From Kribbella monticola (lineage in GTDB: Bacteria; Actinomycetota; Actinomycetes; Propionibacteriales; Kribbellaceae): a stretch of 64,000 nt of DNA. The translations under genes and the position numbers were made by a program. Location of the stretch: positions 248,001-312,000 of the forward strand of contig NZ_QFXK01000033.1 of NCBI RefSeq assembly GCF_003261635.1, read 5' to 3'. Below the pieces are notes generated by a model. That model saw only the letters and a list, made by a program, of their open reading frames with translations, searched no databases and was not told the DNA's origin. Positions 1 through 9,418 of the stretch are shown here, piece by piece (positions within the stretch are counted from its first letter, which is position 1; each line of letters starts with the position of its first letter).

Positions 1-71
1 GCGCTCAGCAGGGCCAGGGTCGAGATCAGGGCCAACCCGGCGGCGGGCAACCGGCGTACGAGAGATCGCAT
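1..71 (-). CDS. Exported protein, N-terminal fragment
   Basis: Only the first 23 codons lie in the window. The ATG at 71-69 follows a good Shine-Dalgarno (AGGAGG read on the minus strand, inside 72-90). The peptide begins MRSLVRRL and continues with a hydrophobic stretch (AAGLALISTLALLS), which is a typical signal peptide n- and h-region. The mature product is outside the window and cannot be named. It is divergent from the penicillin-binding protein gene. Confidence 0.6.
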   Translation of the reverse strand, partial: MRSLVRRLPAAGLALISTLALLS

Positions 72-103
72 CTGAGGTCCTCCTCGGTGCGGCACGGGCG
101 GAG

Positions 104-133
104 CGGCACCAGGGAAACCGATTTCTGGTGCCG
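104..133. promoter_or_regulatory. Inverted repeat between divergent genes
   Basis: CGGCACCAG (104-112) and CTGGTGCCG (125-133) form perfect 9-bp arms around a 12-nt spacer. The element lies between the divergent start codons at 71 and 300. It could be an operator or a hairpin in the 5' leader of the penicillin-binding protein mRNA; the sequence does not decide which. Confidence 0.4.
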
Positions 134-299
134 TGGGAAGAGCCGGCCGGAAGAGCAGCAGACCACTTTCCGCTCCTCCGAAGGGATGACGCGGAGTGGT
201 CGCCGGGAACGCTACGATGCCTGGCGGAATAGGGAGCGCTACCACATCGCCCGTACTCTGGGTGGCAATGACTTCAGCGAGATCGTCGAGGATTGCACT

Positions 300-2537
300 G
301 TGAGTGAAGGTCGTAGGAAAGCCGCCCCGGTCCGACGGCGAGGGAAGCGGCACTGGGCGCTGCGCGTTCTCGGCTGGCTGGCGGCACTGTTCTTCCTCGG
401 CGTGATCGCGGTGACGGCGGTGTTCTTCATCGGCTACCAGACCACCGACATCCCGGACCCGAACAAGGCGTTCGCGACCAACACCACGACGGTGTACTTC
501 TCCGACAACAGGACGCCGATCGGCAGCTTCTTCGACCAGAACCGCCGCTCGGTGCCGCTCAGCCAGATCCCGAAGACCGTCCAGGACGCCGTGATCGCGG
601 CCGAGGACCGGACCTTCTGGACCAACCCGGGCGTCTCACCGTCGGGGATGGCCCGGGCAGCGTTCAACATCGCTCGGGGCCAGCAGTTGCAGGGTGGCTC
701 GACGATCACCCAGCAGTACGTGAAGATCATGTACCTCACCCAGGAGCGCACCTTCTCGCGGAAGTTCTCCGAGCTCTTCATCGCCACCAAGCTGAGCCGG
801 CAGAAGGACAAGAAGGAGATCCTCGAGGGGTACCTGAACACGATCTACTTCGGCGAGGGCGCGTACGGCGTCGCGGCGGCGGGCGACGCCTACTTCAGCA
901 AGGCGAACCCGGCACAGCTGAGTATCGGCGAGGCGGCGCTGCTGGCGACCGTACTGAACAACCCCACCCGGTTCGACACCGATTCGACCGACCCGGTGGT
1001 GAAACAGCGGGTCCTCGACCGCTATCGCTATGTGCTGGACGGCATGAAGCAGACCGGCACGATCACCGAAGCCGACTACGCGAAGTGGAGCAAGGCCGTC
1101 CCGGCGATCCACAAGAAGAAGAAGGCGAACCGCTTCAAGGGTGTCCAGGGCTTCCTGCTCGACATGGCCCGCAAGGAGCTGTCGAGGCTCGGCGTCCCCG
1201 ACGACGAGATCAGCGGTGGCGGGCTGCGGATCACCACCACCTTCGACGTCGAGCTGCAGAAGAAGATGAACGCCGCGATCGCCGAACGGCCCAAGAAAAA
1301 GGGCGATCTGCACATCGGGATGGCCTCGGTGCGACCCGGCACCGGCGAGCTGGTCGCGATGTACGGCGGCAGCGACTACCTGGCCAGCCAGTTGAACTGG
1401 GCAACATTGCGGGCCCGGCCAGGCTCGTCGTTCAAACCGTTCGCGGTCGCGGCGGCGCTGGACAGCGGCGACTTCAGCATCTACTCCACCTTCCAGGGTG
1501 ACAGCCCGATCGAGGTCCAGGGGCTGAAGCTCAAGAACGAGTTCAACGACGACTACGGCGACGTCACGCTGAAACAGGCCACCGAGCAGTCGATCAACAC
1601 GGCCTTCTACGACCTGATCGACAAGCAGCTGGATGACGGGCCGAACAAGCTGGTCAGCATGGCCGAGAAGGTGGGCATCCCGAAGACGACCGCCCTGGAG
1701 CGGGGGCGGAACAACCCGTCGACCGTGCTGGGCCCTGATCCGTATGCCAGCCCGGTCGAGATGGCGAACGCCTACGCGACCTTCGCAGCCGAGGGTATGT
1801 ACGTGCCGGTGCACACCATCAAGAAGGTGGACTACCCGGGCAACGCCAAGGACTGGACCGACGCCCAGTTGCCCCACAAGCAGGTGATCAGCAAGGAGCT
1901 CGCCGACCAGGTCAACTACGTCCTCCAGGATGTGGTCGAAGGCCCGAAGGGCACTGGCAAGCTGGCCAAGGAACTGGACCGTCCCGTCGCCGGCAAGACC
2001 GGTACGGCGGGTGGCGTCGCTGTCGAGCACCGCGCCGCCAACGCGAAGTGCGACGGCTGTAAGGACGGCTCGGACACGTTGACCTCCTGGTGGACCGGTT
2101 ACACCGCGGGCTACAACTCGCCGACCGATTCCAAGGGACTGGCGACCTCGGTGCTGTACCGCGCCGGCAAGACCGGTGAGAGCGACCTCGACCCGTACAG
2201 CGACGACGCCGCCTTCTTCGGTGGCAACTGGCCGCTGCGGACCTGGCTGGCCTACATGGAGCCGGCGCTGGGCGACACGGACAAGGCGGAGTTCCCCGAG
2301 CCGTCGGAGGACGCGCTCAAGGACTCGCCGACACCGACGTACACGCCGTCGAACACGCCGACCAACACTCCGTCGAACACGCCCACGAACACACCGACCA
2401 ACACGCCGACGAACACGCCCACGAACACACCGACCAACACGCCGACGAACAAGCCGACCAAGACGCACACCCCGAAGTGGCCGACCATCCCCACGGGTGG
2501 TCCGCCGACTCCCGGCAACGGAGACGGCAACCAGTAG
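300..2537 (+). CDS. ponA: Bifunctional class A penicillin-binding protein
   Basis: Peptidoglycan synthase joining glycan-strand polymerisation to stem-peptide cross-linking at the outer face of the membrane. I chose GTG 300, preceded by CGAGGA, because it gives a short basic cytoplasmic tail, one membrane helix (about residues 22-45) and 745 residues. An ATG at 186 is an in-frame alternative. The GT51 domain has the catalytic Glu-Asp pair at 102-103 and the GGSTITQQ motif; the usual His of EDxxFxxHxG is Asn. The transpeptidase domain has SxxK at 376-379 (SSFK), SxN at 431-433 and KTGT at 566-569. The C-terminus is an extracytoplasmic Thr-Asn-Pro repeat tail. Its position before the Rv0051-like gene matches mycobacterial ponA1. 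Confidence 0.93.
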   Translation: MSEGRRKAAPVRRRGKRHWALRVLGWLAALFFLGVIAVTAVFFIGYQTTDIPDPNKAFATNTTTVYFSDNRTPIGSFFDQNRRSVPLSQIPKTVQDAVIAAEDRTFWTNPGVSPSGMARAAFNIARGQQLQGGSTITQQYVKIMYLTQERTFSRKFSELFIATKLSRQKDKKEILEGYLNTIYFGEGAYGVAAAGDAYFSKANPAQLSIGEAALLATVLNNPTRFDTDSTDPVVKQRVLDRYRYVLDGMKQTGTITEADYAKWSKAVPAIHKKKKANRFKGVQGFLLDMARKELSRLGVPDDEISGGGLRITTTFDVELQKKMNAAIAERPKKKGDLHIGMASVRPGTGELVAMYGGSDYLASQLNWATLRARPGSSFKPFAVAAALDSGDFSIYSTFQGDSPIEVQGLKLKNEFNDDYGDVTLKQATEQSINTAFYDLIDKQLDDGPNKLVSMAEKVGIPKTTALERGRNNPSTVLGPDPYASPVEMANAYATFAAEGMYVPVHTIKKVDYPGNAKDWTDAQLPHKQVISKELADQVNYVLQDVVEGPKGTGKLAKELDRPVAGKTGTAGGVAVEHRAANAKCDGCKDGSDTLTSWWTGYTAGYNSPTDSKGLATSVLYRAGKTGESDLDPYSDDAAFFGGNWPLRTWLAYMEPALGDTDKAEFPEPSEDALKDSPTPTYTPSNTPTNTPSNTPTNTPTNTPTNTPTNTPTNTPTNKPTKTHTPKWPTIPTGGPPTPGNGDGNQ
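2331..2462 (+). repeat. TNTP-coding tandem repeat in the PBP tail
   Basis: A run of about ten imperfect 12-bp units encodes Thr-Asn-Thr-Pro and related tetrads. A higher-order 36-bp unit occurs twice in tandem at 2382-2417 and 2418-2453, differing only at the last base. It encodes a flexible wall-spanning tail of the penicillin-binding protein. Near-identical units make length variation between strains likely. Confidence 0.8.
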
Positions 2538-2543
2538 TGGCCG

Positions 2544-3725
2544 GTGTTTGAGCGGGTGGCAGAGGAACGGCCTCGCCGGGCCAGGAGGGCTCGCGAGGCC
2601 GTCGGACTCGTGCGGCTGCTGGACCTGAGCGCTCGCGAGACCCTCGGCTGGTGGCTGGTCACCCGGATCGGGATCTTCGTCCTCTCGATCTCGGCGCCGC
2701 TGCTGTTCAACCGGGGCACCGACTACCCGAACGTCTGGCACGCCTTCCTGCAGTGGGATGTCTGGCACTTCAAGGCGGTCGCGGAGTTCGGCTACAACCA
2801 CGGCGAACCGTCCGGCGCACCGCTGGCCGCGTTCTTCCCCGGCTTCCCCGCGCTCATGCGGGTCGCGAGCTGGCTGGGGATCGGGTACGTCGGTGGCGGC
2901 ATCCTCGTCTCGGCCATCGCCAGCGCCGTCGCCGGGGTCTACCTGGCCCGCCTGGCGCAGTACGAGTACCCGCAGCTGGCCAATCTCGGGCCGAAAGCGG
3001 CACTGATCTGGTTCACCGCGCCGGTCGGGATCTTTCTCGCCGCGCCCTACACCGAGGCGCTGTTCTGCGCCTTCGCCTTTCCCGGCTGGCTGGCCGCGCG
3101 CCAGGGTCGCTGGGCGCGGGCGGCGATCTTCGTCGCCCTCGCGTCGACCGTGCGGGTCTCCGGGATCTTCCTGATCTTCGCGCTCGGTGTCGAGTTCCTC
3201 ACCTCCAAGAAGCGCGACTGGTCCTCACTGCCGTGGCTGGTACTGCCGGTGGTTCCGGTGGTCGCGTTCATGGCGTACCTGAAGAAGATCCACGGGTCCT
3301 GGTTCGCCTGGCAGCACGCGCAGGAGAAGGGCTGGGCGCGTGAGTTCACCTGGCCGTGGACCTCGCTGGTGCACACCGTCGAGGCGGCGACCAAGGGCCA
3401 CTTCCCGGCCGATCGCAGCGACTGGACCTGGATGTTCCGCGCCGAGCTGGTCGCGTTGTTCGTCGGACTGGTCCTGCTGGCCTGGTTGTTGTGGCGGCGG
3501 TCCTGGGGCGAGGCGGCCTGGGTCGCTGCGACGATCGGCGCGTTCACCACGTCGTTCTGGGTTTACTCGCTGACCCGCGCCACGCTGCTGTGGTGGCCGC
3601 TGTGGATCGGCCTCGCCGTCCTGGTCGAGAAACGCCCGTGGCTCGGCCGCCTCTACCTGGCGATAGCGATTCCGCTGGCCGCGGTCTGGGCCGCAGCCTT
3701 CTTCACCGGTCGCTGGACCGGCTGA
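2544..3725 (+). CDS. PIG-V-like multipass membrane glycosyltransferase
   Basis: A protein of about 393 residues with eight or more predicted membrane helices. The sequence WDVWHFKAVAEFGY after the first helix, followed by PLAAFFPGFP, resembles the PIG-V/GPI-mannosyltransferase type of GT-C enzyme that uses a polyprenyl-phosphate sugar donor. Seven bases separate it from the upstream ponA stop, so the two are probably cotranscribed. It sits where mycobacteria have the Rv0051 membrane gene. The start is uncertain: GTG 2544 or GTG 2556. The donor and acceptor cannot be deduced. Its last 23 bases overlap the end of the convergent transglutaminase-fold gene. Confidence 0.75.
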   Translation: MFERVAEERPRRARRAREAVGLVRLLDLSARETLGWWLVTRIGIFVLSISAPLLFNRGTDYPNVWHAFLQWDVWHFKAVAEFGYNHGEPSGAPLAAFFPGFPALMRVASWLGIGYVGGGILVSAIASAVAGVYLARLAQYEYPQLANLGPKAALIWFTAPVGIFLAAPYTEALFCAFAFPGWLAARQGRWARAAIFVALASTVRVSGIFLIFALGVEFLTSKKRDWSSLPWLVLPVVPVVAFMAYLKKIHGSWFAWQHAQEKGWAREFTWPWTSLVHTVEAATKGHFPADRSDWTWMFRAELVALFVGLVLLAWLLWRRSWGEAAWVAATIGAFTTSFWVYSLTRATLLWWPLWIGLAVLVEKRPWLGRLYLAIAIPLAAVWAAAFFTGRWTG

Positions 3726-4974
3726 GATAGCGAAGGTGCTGCGGGGCGGTTTCGCCGTACGGCGTGGTGATGGTGACCGTGAGTTCGTGGCTGCCGGGGG
3801 TCAGGTCGAGTGGGTGCTCGTCGACGGCCTTGCCGTTGACTCGGATCGCGGTGCCGTACGGGTGGGCATGGCTGAACCGCACTGTGGGTGCGGTGACAGT
3901 GCCGCCGAGGCCGGTCGTGACTGCGGAGAGCCGCGGATAGGCGAGGTCGCCGTCGTGTACGAGCCGCGGCGTACGGATGCTGCGCATGCCCTGGAAGATC
4001 GGTGCGAACGGACCCTCCGACCACGTGTAGCCCGTCGTCGTCACCGACGCGAAGTAGCTGAACCACGCCGCAGCCTGCTCGGCGCTCAGCGACTCCACCC
4101 CGCGCGCTCCCACGAACGCAGGCGGCTCGGTGAGCCGCTGCAGGTCCCGTACGCCGAGTGGCCGGCCGCCATCGTCGACCCAGTACGACCCGTTCTGGCC
4201 GTCGAGCAGCACCCAGCGATCCAGGTCGTCGATCCACGCCTCGCTGACGACATGGCCACGGCCGACCCCGACGTGATGGTTGGCCTGCCGCAGATCGACT
4301 CGCCTGGCCGGGATCCGTACGGCGTTCAGCGCCTGACTCAGCACGATCGAGTACTCGACGCAGGCGAACCGGGCGCCGCCGTCGACCCGCTCGAGCACGT
4401 TCAGCGCGTCCGGATCCTCGACATGGTCGTTCGCGTGCGGCCACTGGTCGTGGACCCATTCCAGCAGCGCGGTCGCGGTGTCCCAGGCCGAGTCCGCGGC
4501 ATCCGGTAGCCGGTCGAGCAGCGCACTCTCGCGGTCCGGGGCGATCGCGTAGAGATCCAGCGCACCCACCGGGCCGGCGTCCGGCCACTCGGTCAGTTCG
4601 AGCGTCGGCAGCGGAACGTTCGCCTGCATCCGCCGCTGCAACAGCGGCCAGCCGGTGTCCTGACCGAAGTACTTCTCCAGCTCGCCTTCGAACATCTCGG
4701 GCTGGCTGAAGCCGAGCGTGACCGCCTCCTCCAGCAGCGCCGACGCCTGCGGTGACCCGAGCCGGCGCGCGGCGATCGCAGCCCCGGGCGCCCACAGATG
4801 AGCCCACCACTGCTCATCGGCACGCAATTCGCCGACCAGGTCCAGCAGCGGCTGATCGTTCTCGTCCCGCAGGTGCCGCTCGGCCGCCAGGCGCAACTCG
4901 GCCAGTTCGCGGGGCGGCAGGTCGTCGACTCGTTCACTCACCGAGCCATCATCACCCGCCCGGAGGCCGCTCAC
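3703..4974 (-). CDS. Transglutaminase-like superfamily protein
   Basis: A 423-residue cytoplasmic-looking protein with no signal peptide. The middle carries a transglutaminase/protease core: Cys205 in FACVEYSIVLSQAL, then a His in GRGHVVSEAWID and an Asp in WVLLDGQNG, in the Cys-His-Asp order of the family. The N-terminal 100 residues are helical and acidic. The C-terminal about 80 residues look like a beta-sandwich (TVRFSHAHPYGTAIRVNG). These proteins may be proteases, transglutaminases or non-catalytic. The start could also be GTG 4941 (VSERVDD), since neither candidate has a strong ribosome site. It overlaps the convergent membrane gene by 23 bp. Confidence 0.75.
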   Translation of the reverse strand: MSGLRAGDDGSVSERVDDLPPRELAELRLAAERHLRDENDQPLLDLVGELRADEQWWAHLWAPGAAIAARRLGSPQASALLEEAVTLGFSQPEMFEGELEKYFGQDTGWPLLQRRMQANVPLPTLELTEWPDAGPVGALDLYAIAPDRESALLDRLPDAADSAWDTATALLEWVHDQWPHANDHVEDPDALNVLERVDGGARFACVEYSIVLSQALNAVRIPARRVDLRQANHHVGVGRGHVVSEAWIDDLDRWVLLDGQNGSYWVDDGGRPLGVRDLQRLTEPPAFVGARGVESLSAEQAAAWFSYFASVTTTGYTWSEGPFAPIFQGMRSIRTPRLVHDGDLAYPRLSAVTTGLGGTVTAPTVRFSHAHPYGTAIRVNGKAVDEHPLDLTPGSHELTVTITTPYGETAPQHLRYLSRSSDR

Positions 4975-5111
4975 GAGGCCTGGCGGCGTCCAATATGTGG
5001 ACAGATCTGCACCGAGGCAACCTATCCGCCGGCCCGGTCGTCAGTACGGTGTGAAGGGGTGGCAGGCCGGGCGGGGTCGCCACCCCTCCATTTCTTTCTG
5101 AAACGGGACAG

Positions 5112-5152
5112 ACGTCCGGCGGAACCTCTCAGGGGCAGGCTCCGCCGGACGT
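5112..5152 (-). terminator. Intrinsic terminator after the GH92 gene
   Basis: Perfect 12-bp arms (ACGTCCGGCGGA at 5112-5123, TCCGCCGGACGT at 5141-5152) with a 17-nt loop lie 9 bp beyond the GH92 stop codon. The T-run is short, as is common in high-GC actinobacteria. Confidence 0.75.
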
Positions 5153-5160
5153 ATCTTTTG

Positions 5161-8100
5161 TCAGCCGTAGTTGCGGTCGATCGACTGCGACGGCGTCGGG
5201 CTCGGCTTGGCCTCGGCCACCCGCTGGTCACTCGGATGCGTACCCGCCTCGACGCCCTTCAACGTGCCGAGCAGTTCGAGCTCGGACAACGTCACCCCGT
5301 CAGCCCCGGCGGCCGGAGTCAGCACCAGCCGGTACTGCGTGAACGCCTTCGGCGAGGCGACACTGAACGACCTCGTGTACGCCGGCCATGCCCACGTCTC
5401 GCCGCTCCGCTTGTCCACCGGGGTCCAACTGGTCCCGTCGTTCGACCCCTCCAGCACCCAGCCCGACGGTGCCGCACCGGTGTTCCCGCTGGTCAGGGTG
5501 TACATCGTCACCGGCCGGCCCGTCTGCAGGTTGACCGTCACGGTCGGAGTCGCCCCGGTCAGCGTGACCTGGGTCTTCGAGTCGTTGTCGGTCAGGGCCG
5601 AGACGTCGGCGCCACCGCCCGCGGTGACCGCGCCCTCGTCCTCGGTCGAGTCGCGCCACGTCTTCGGATCCTCGCCCGGCTTGGTGATCGAGGGAGGAGC
5701 GTCGTTCCGGCCGCTGCCCCAGCTCGACGGCTGGTCGGTCATGTCGAACTCGATCTTGCCGCCGTCCGCGATCAGCGAGTGCGGCAGCGCGGTCGAGGTC
5801 CACTTCTTGCCGTTGACCTTGATGCCCTTGACGTACAGGTTCTTCGCGCTGTTCTTCGGCGCGCTGACCACCAGTTTCTTGCCGTCGGCCAGCCGGATCG
5901 TCGCCTTGGTGAACAGCGGCGCCCCGATCGCGTACGTCGGTGAGCCGACCTGCAGCGGGTAGAACCCGAGCATGCTGAACAGGTACCACGAGGACATCTC
6001 GCCGTTGTCCTCGTCGCCGGGGTAGCCCTGACCGATCTCCGATCCGAGGTAGAGCCGGTTGAGGATCTCGCGCACCTTCTCCTGCGTCTTCGACGGCTGA
6101 CCGGCGAAGTCGTACATGTAGGCGATGTGGTGCGACGGCTGGTTCGAGTGCCCGTACTGGCCCATCCGGACGTCACGCGCCTCGAGCATCTCGTGGATGG
6201 TGCCGCCGTAGCCGCCGGTGTGCAGCGCGTCCTCCGGCGTACTGAAGAACTCGTCCAGCTTCTTCGCCAGGCCATCGCGACCGCCGTACAGGGCGGCGAT
6301 ACCGGCGCCGTCCTGCGGGGCGGAGAACGCCATGTTCCACGCGTTGGTCTCGGTGTAGTCGTGACCCCAGTCCTGCGGGTCGAACGTGGTCGGCGAGTTG
6401 CCCCAGACGCCCTGCGGGTCCTTGCCCTGGAAGAAGTTGAGCGCCGGGTCGAAGAGCGTCACGTAGTTGCGCGCCCGGTTCAGGTAGTAGTGGTAGTTGT
6501 CGAGGTACTCCTGCTTGCGCGGGTCGCTCTTCTTCGCCTTGTCGTACAGGGCCTTCGACAGGTTGGCGATGCCGAAGTCGTTGATGTAGCCGTCCATCGA
6601 CCAGCTGAAGCCCTCACCGGTGGTGTTGGCCGTGTAGCCGTTGAACACCGACCGGTCCAGACCCTTGCGGCCGACGTTGTCCGTCGGCGGCCGGGCAGCG
6701 GCGTTCTTGAGCGCAGCGTCGTACGCCGCCTGGATGTCGATCCCCTTGATGCCCTTGAGGTAGGCGTCTGCGAAGGCCACGTCGGAGCTGGTGCCGACCA
6801 TCAGGTTGGCGTACCCCGGCGAGGACCAGCGCGAGATCCAGCCGCCGTCCTTGTACTGCTGGACGAAGCCGTTCACCAGGGCCGCCGCGTCGTCCTGCGA
6901 GAACAGCGAGTACGCCGGCCAGACGGTCCGGTAGGTGTCCCAGAACCCGTTGTTCACATAGGTCTGGCCGGACACGATCTTGGAGCCGGTCTCGGTCGGG
7001 GTGTCCGCGCCGATCTTCGGCGAGGTCGGCGAGGCGTAGGTGATGACCGGCTTCTTCGCCGTACCGGTGTTCTCGGAGCCGTTGTTCGGGTAGAGGAACA
7101 GCCGGTAGAGGTTCGAGTAGAGCGTGTGCAGCTGGTCGGCGGTGGCACCCTCGACCTCGATCGTGCTGAGCTTGGCGTCCCAGGCGTCCTGGGCCGCCTT
7201 CTTCACCTTGTCGAACTTGCTGTCGGCCGCGAGCTCGAGTTCGAGGTTCTTCTTCGCCTGCGCGGTGCCGATCAGCGAGGTAGCCATCCGCAGCTGAACC
7301 TGCTTGACCGAGGGATCGAAGGAGAAGTAGCCGCCGACGTTTGCGCCGCCGCCGTTCGCAAGCTTGCCGGAGGCAACCACCTTCTGGTCGACCACGCCGT
7401 ACACGAACAACCGGCCGGCGCCGGTGGACAGCCCTGACTTGATGTCGCTGAAGCCGCTGACCACGCCGGTCGCCGCGTCGAGCGTCAGCCCGCCGTTGTT
7501 GTTGGCGTTGTCGAACACCAGCGACGCCTTGCCGGCCGGGAACGAGAACCGCAGCATCGCCGCGTGGTCCGTCGGGGCCAGCTCGACCGCGTTACCGTTG
7601 TCGAAGGTGACGCCGTAGTAGTACGGCCGGGCGATCTCGTTGTCGTGGCTGAACGCCCAGGCCCGCGCCTCACGGTCCGCGGTCGGAGTGTCTGCCGTCG
7701 ACGGCATCACCTGGAAGGTCTGCCGGTCACCCATCCATGGGCTCGGCTCGTGGCTGATCGAGAAGGCCTGGATCTCCGGCTTGTTCTGGTCGTTGTTGCC
7801 CTTGGCGTAGTCGTACAGCCAGGAGATCGAGCCGGCGTTGGTGACCGGGGTCCAGAAGTTGAAGCCGTGCGGTACGGCGGTCGCCGGGAAGTTGTTGCCC
7901 CGGGAGAAGCCGCCGGTCGAGTTCGTCCCGCGAGTGGTGATCGCCAGATCGGACGGGTGCTTCTTCGCCGTCTTCTGCGCCGCCGCATCGGGATCGATCG
8001 CCTTGGCGATCCGAATGTCGTCGATCCAGCCGCGGAAGTCGGCCGGCCCGGACGGCTTGTCGTACCCGATCAGGATGCGCGCGATCGTCTTACCCGCGGC

Positions 8101-9183
8101 GACCTTTCCGAGGTCGGCCTCGATGTTGTTCCACTGGTTGGTGGACAGGCCCTTCGCCTCGCCCTGACCACGCGGGCTGAGCGCGAAGCCGTGGTGGTCC
8201 TTGGCGCCCAGATCGCTCAGGTAGGTGCCGTCGGTGAACGCCAGGTCCACTGCCGCGTAGGTGCTCGGATAGCTCAGGTCGCCCTCGACGTGCTCGGGGA
8301 AGATCTTGTAGCCCAGCCGGGTGTCCTTGCCGACCTTGAGATCCACGTCGGCGATCTTGTTCCAGGTGAAGCCGCGGCCCTCGGCCGTCTGGTGTCCGGC
8401 GTACCGGAAGGACTTCACGCCGGTGAAGCCGGTGCGGGCCCGGGCGTTGTAGGCGCTGGTCGGACCGGAGTCGAGCCGCGACTCGGCGGTCGGCCCGGGT
8501 GGCGGCAGCGGGTCTCCGTTCGACAGGTACCAGTCGGCGAGCTGGACGATGTTCTCGCCGTGGTTCTGGGTGATGTCGAGCTTGTAGAACGTGTACGGCG
8601 TGGCGTTGTCGAACGTGTACTCCTTGGTCTGGAACCGCGACGCGAAGTCCTCGTTCGTCCTCGTGTCCAGCGTGGTCCAGGTGGTGCCGTCGTTCGAGCC
8701 GGACACGGTCCAGTTCTTCGGGTCGCGGCCGTCGGCGTCGTTCGCCGAAGTCAGCGCGTACTTCTTGATCGTCACCGGGACCGAGGTCTGGTACGTCAGC
8801 CACCCGGTCGGCTCGAACACCAACCACTTGGTGAACTTGTCGCCGTCGGCGGCGTTCGTCGCGATCTCACCGCCTCCGGTGTTCTCGCCGTTCGCCTCGA
8901 CCTTGACGACCTTGTCCATCTCGCTGCCGCCGATCCCGGTCGGCGTGGGGCCTTCGACACCGCCGGTCCGGGGCTTCCCGTCCGGACCGGTCTCGACCGC
9001 ATCGGTGTAGCCGGGCTGCGGCTGGCCCGGCTCGAAGGAGGTGAAGAAGGAGGACCCGGTCACGGTCGGCTGGCCGGTGGCCTGGGCCCCGATGGGTACG
9101 GCGGCGCTCGCTGACGTCATGGCAGTCATTGTCACCACAAGGCCGAGAGACGTGACGAGCCCCAGAGGGCGGCGGAGATTCAT
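5161..9183 (-). CDS. Secreted GH92 alpha-mannosidase with discoidin-like domains
   Basis: A 1,340-residue exported glycoside hydrolase. It starts at an ATG preceded by AAGGAG and has a signal peptide (MNLRRPLGLVTSLGLV, cleavage near SASAA). About residues 75-215 form an F5/8 type C (discoidin) sugar-binding domain and about 1185-1315 a second. The middle carries GH92 signatures, including DTYRTVWPAYSLFSQDDA and the GDEDNGEMSSWYLFSMLG block containing the conserved acidic residues. GH92 enzymes are calcium-dependent exo-alpha-mannosidases, most often alpha-1,2, releasing mannose from yeast mannan or N-glycans. The exact linkage is not predictable here. A LacI-type operator-like palindrome lies about 70 bp upstream. 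Confidence 0.9.
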   Translation of the reverse strand: MNLRRPLGLVTSLGLVVTMTAMTSASAAVPIGAQATGQPTVTGSSFFTSFEPGQPQPGYTDAVETGPDGKPRTGGVEGPTPTGIGGSEMDKVVKVEANGENTGGGEIATNAADGDKFTKWLVFEPTGWLTYQTSVPVTIKKYALTSANDADGRDPKNWTVSGSNDGTTWTTLDTRTNEDFASRFQTKEYTFDNATPYTFYKLDITQNHGENIVQLADWYLSNGDPLPPPGPTAESRLDSGPTSAYNARARTGFTGVKSFRYAGHQTAEGRGFTWNKIADVDLKVGKDTRLGYKIFPEHVEGDLSYPSTYAAVDLAFTDGTYLSDLGAKDHHGFALSPRGQGEAKGLSTNQWNNIEADLGKVAAGKTIARILIGYDKPSGPADFRGWIDDIRIAKAIDPDAAAQKTAKKHPSDLAITTRGTNSTGGFSRGNNFPATAVPHGFNFWTPVTNAGSISWLYDYAKGNNDQNKPEIQAFSISHEPSPWMGDRQTFQVMPSTADTPTADREARAWAFSHDNEIARPYYYGVTFDNGNAVELAPTDHAAMLRFSFPAGKASLVFDNANNNGGLTLDAATGVVSGFSDIKSGLSTGAGRLFVYGVVDQKVVASGKLANGGGANVGGYFSFDPSVKQVQLRMATSLIGTAQAKKNLELELAADSKFDKVKKAAQDAWDAKLSTIEVEGATADQLHTLYSNLYRLFLYPNNGSENTGTAKKPVITYASPTSPKIGADTPTETGSKIVSGQTYVNNGFWDTYRTVWPAYSLFSQDDAAALVNGFVQQYKDGGWISRWSSPGYANLMVGTSSDVAFADAYLKGIKGIDIQAAYDAALKNAAARPPTDNVGRKGLDRSVFNGYTANTTGEGFSWSMDGYINDFGIANLSKALYDKAKKSDPRKQEYLDNYHYYLNRARNYVTLFDPALNFFQGKDPQGVWGNSPTTFDPQDWGHDYTETNAWNMAFSAPQDGAGIAALYGGRDGLAKKLDEFFSTPEDALHTGGYGGTIHEMLEARDVRMGQYGHSNQPSHHIAYMYDFAGQPSKTQEKVREILNRLYLGSEIGQGYPGDEDNGEMSSWYLFSMLGFYPLQVGSPTYAIGAPLFTKATIRLADGKKLVVSAPKNSAKNLYVKGIKVNGKKWTSTALPHSLIADGGKIEFDMTDQPSSWGSGRNDAPPSITKPGEDPKTWRDSTEDEGAVTAGGGADVSALTDNDSKTQVTLTGATPTVTVNLQTGRPVTMYTLTSGNTGAAPSGWVLEGSNDGTSWTPVDKRSGETWAWPAYTRSFSVASPKAFTQYRLVLTPAAGADGVTLSELELLGTLKGVEAGTHPSDQRVAEAKPSPTPSQSIDRNYG

Positions 9184-9248
9184 CTACGCTCCTTGGACGG
9201 GAAGAGCGGCGGCCGGCAGCGCCGATCGCCGGTGGTACGCGGCCCCGA

Positions 9249-9262
9249 TGACAAGGTTGTCA
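9249..9262. promoter_or_regulatory. LacI-type operator-like palindrome
   Basis: TGACAAGGTTGTCA is a perfect dyad with 6-bp arms and a 2-bp centre. It differs from the common LacI-family actinobacterial operator form TGACAACGTTGTCA at one central base. It sits 66-79 bp upstream of the mannosidase start, so sugar-responsive repression is plausible. No LacI gene lies in the window. Confidence 0.5.
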
Positions 9263-9273
9263 GTCCGCGTCCG

Positions 9274-9300
9274 GGGTGATCCTGCCCATCATGATCACCC
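9274..9300. promoter_or_regulatory. Second inverted repeat, GH92/epimerase intergenic
   Basis: GGGTGATC (9274-9281) and GATCACCC (9293-9300) form perfect 8-bp arms with an 11-nt spacer, between the divergent mannosidase and epimerase genes. The spacing fits a dimeric repressor site. The regulator is unknown. Confidence 0.4.
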
Positions 9301-9418
9301 GCGGTCAAGAGTTCGTCGCGCACCGTTCGGAACTGGCCGCGCGCCGCCCGGTTCCGGCACCGCGACCGGCCGCGGCCGGCGCCTGCCGGTTTGGGGGTCC
9401 GGCGGTAGGTTGACCGGC

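Noticed and set aside
636..2801. A 721-codon open frame antisense to the penicillin-binding protein
   Set aside because: It is Arg/Val/Leu/Gly-rich low-complexity sequence typical of a high-GC shadow frame, while the opposite strand encodes conserved catalytic motifs.
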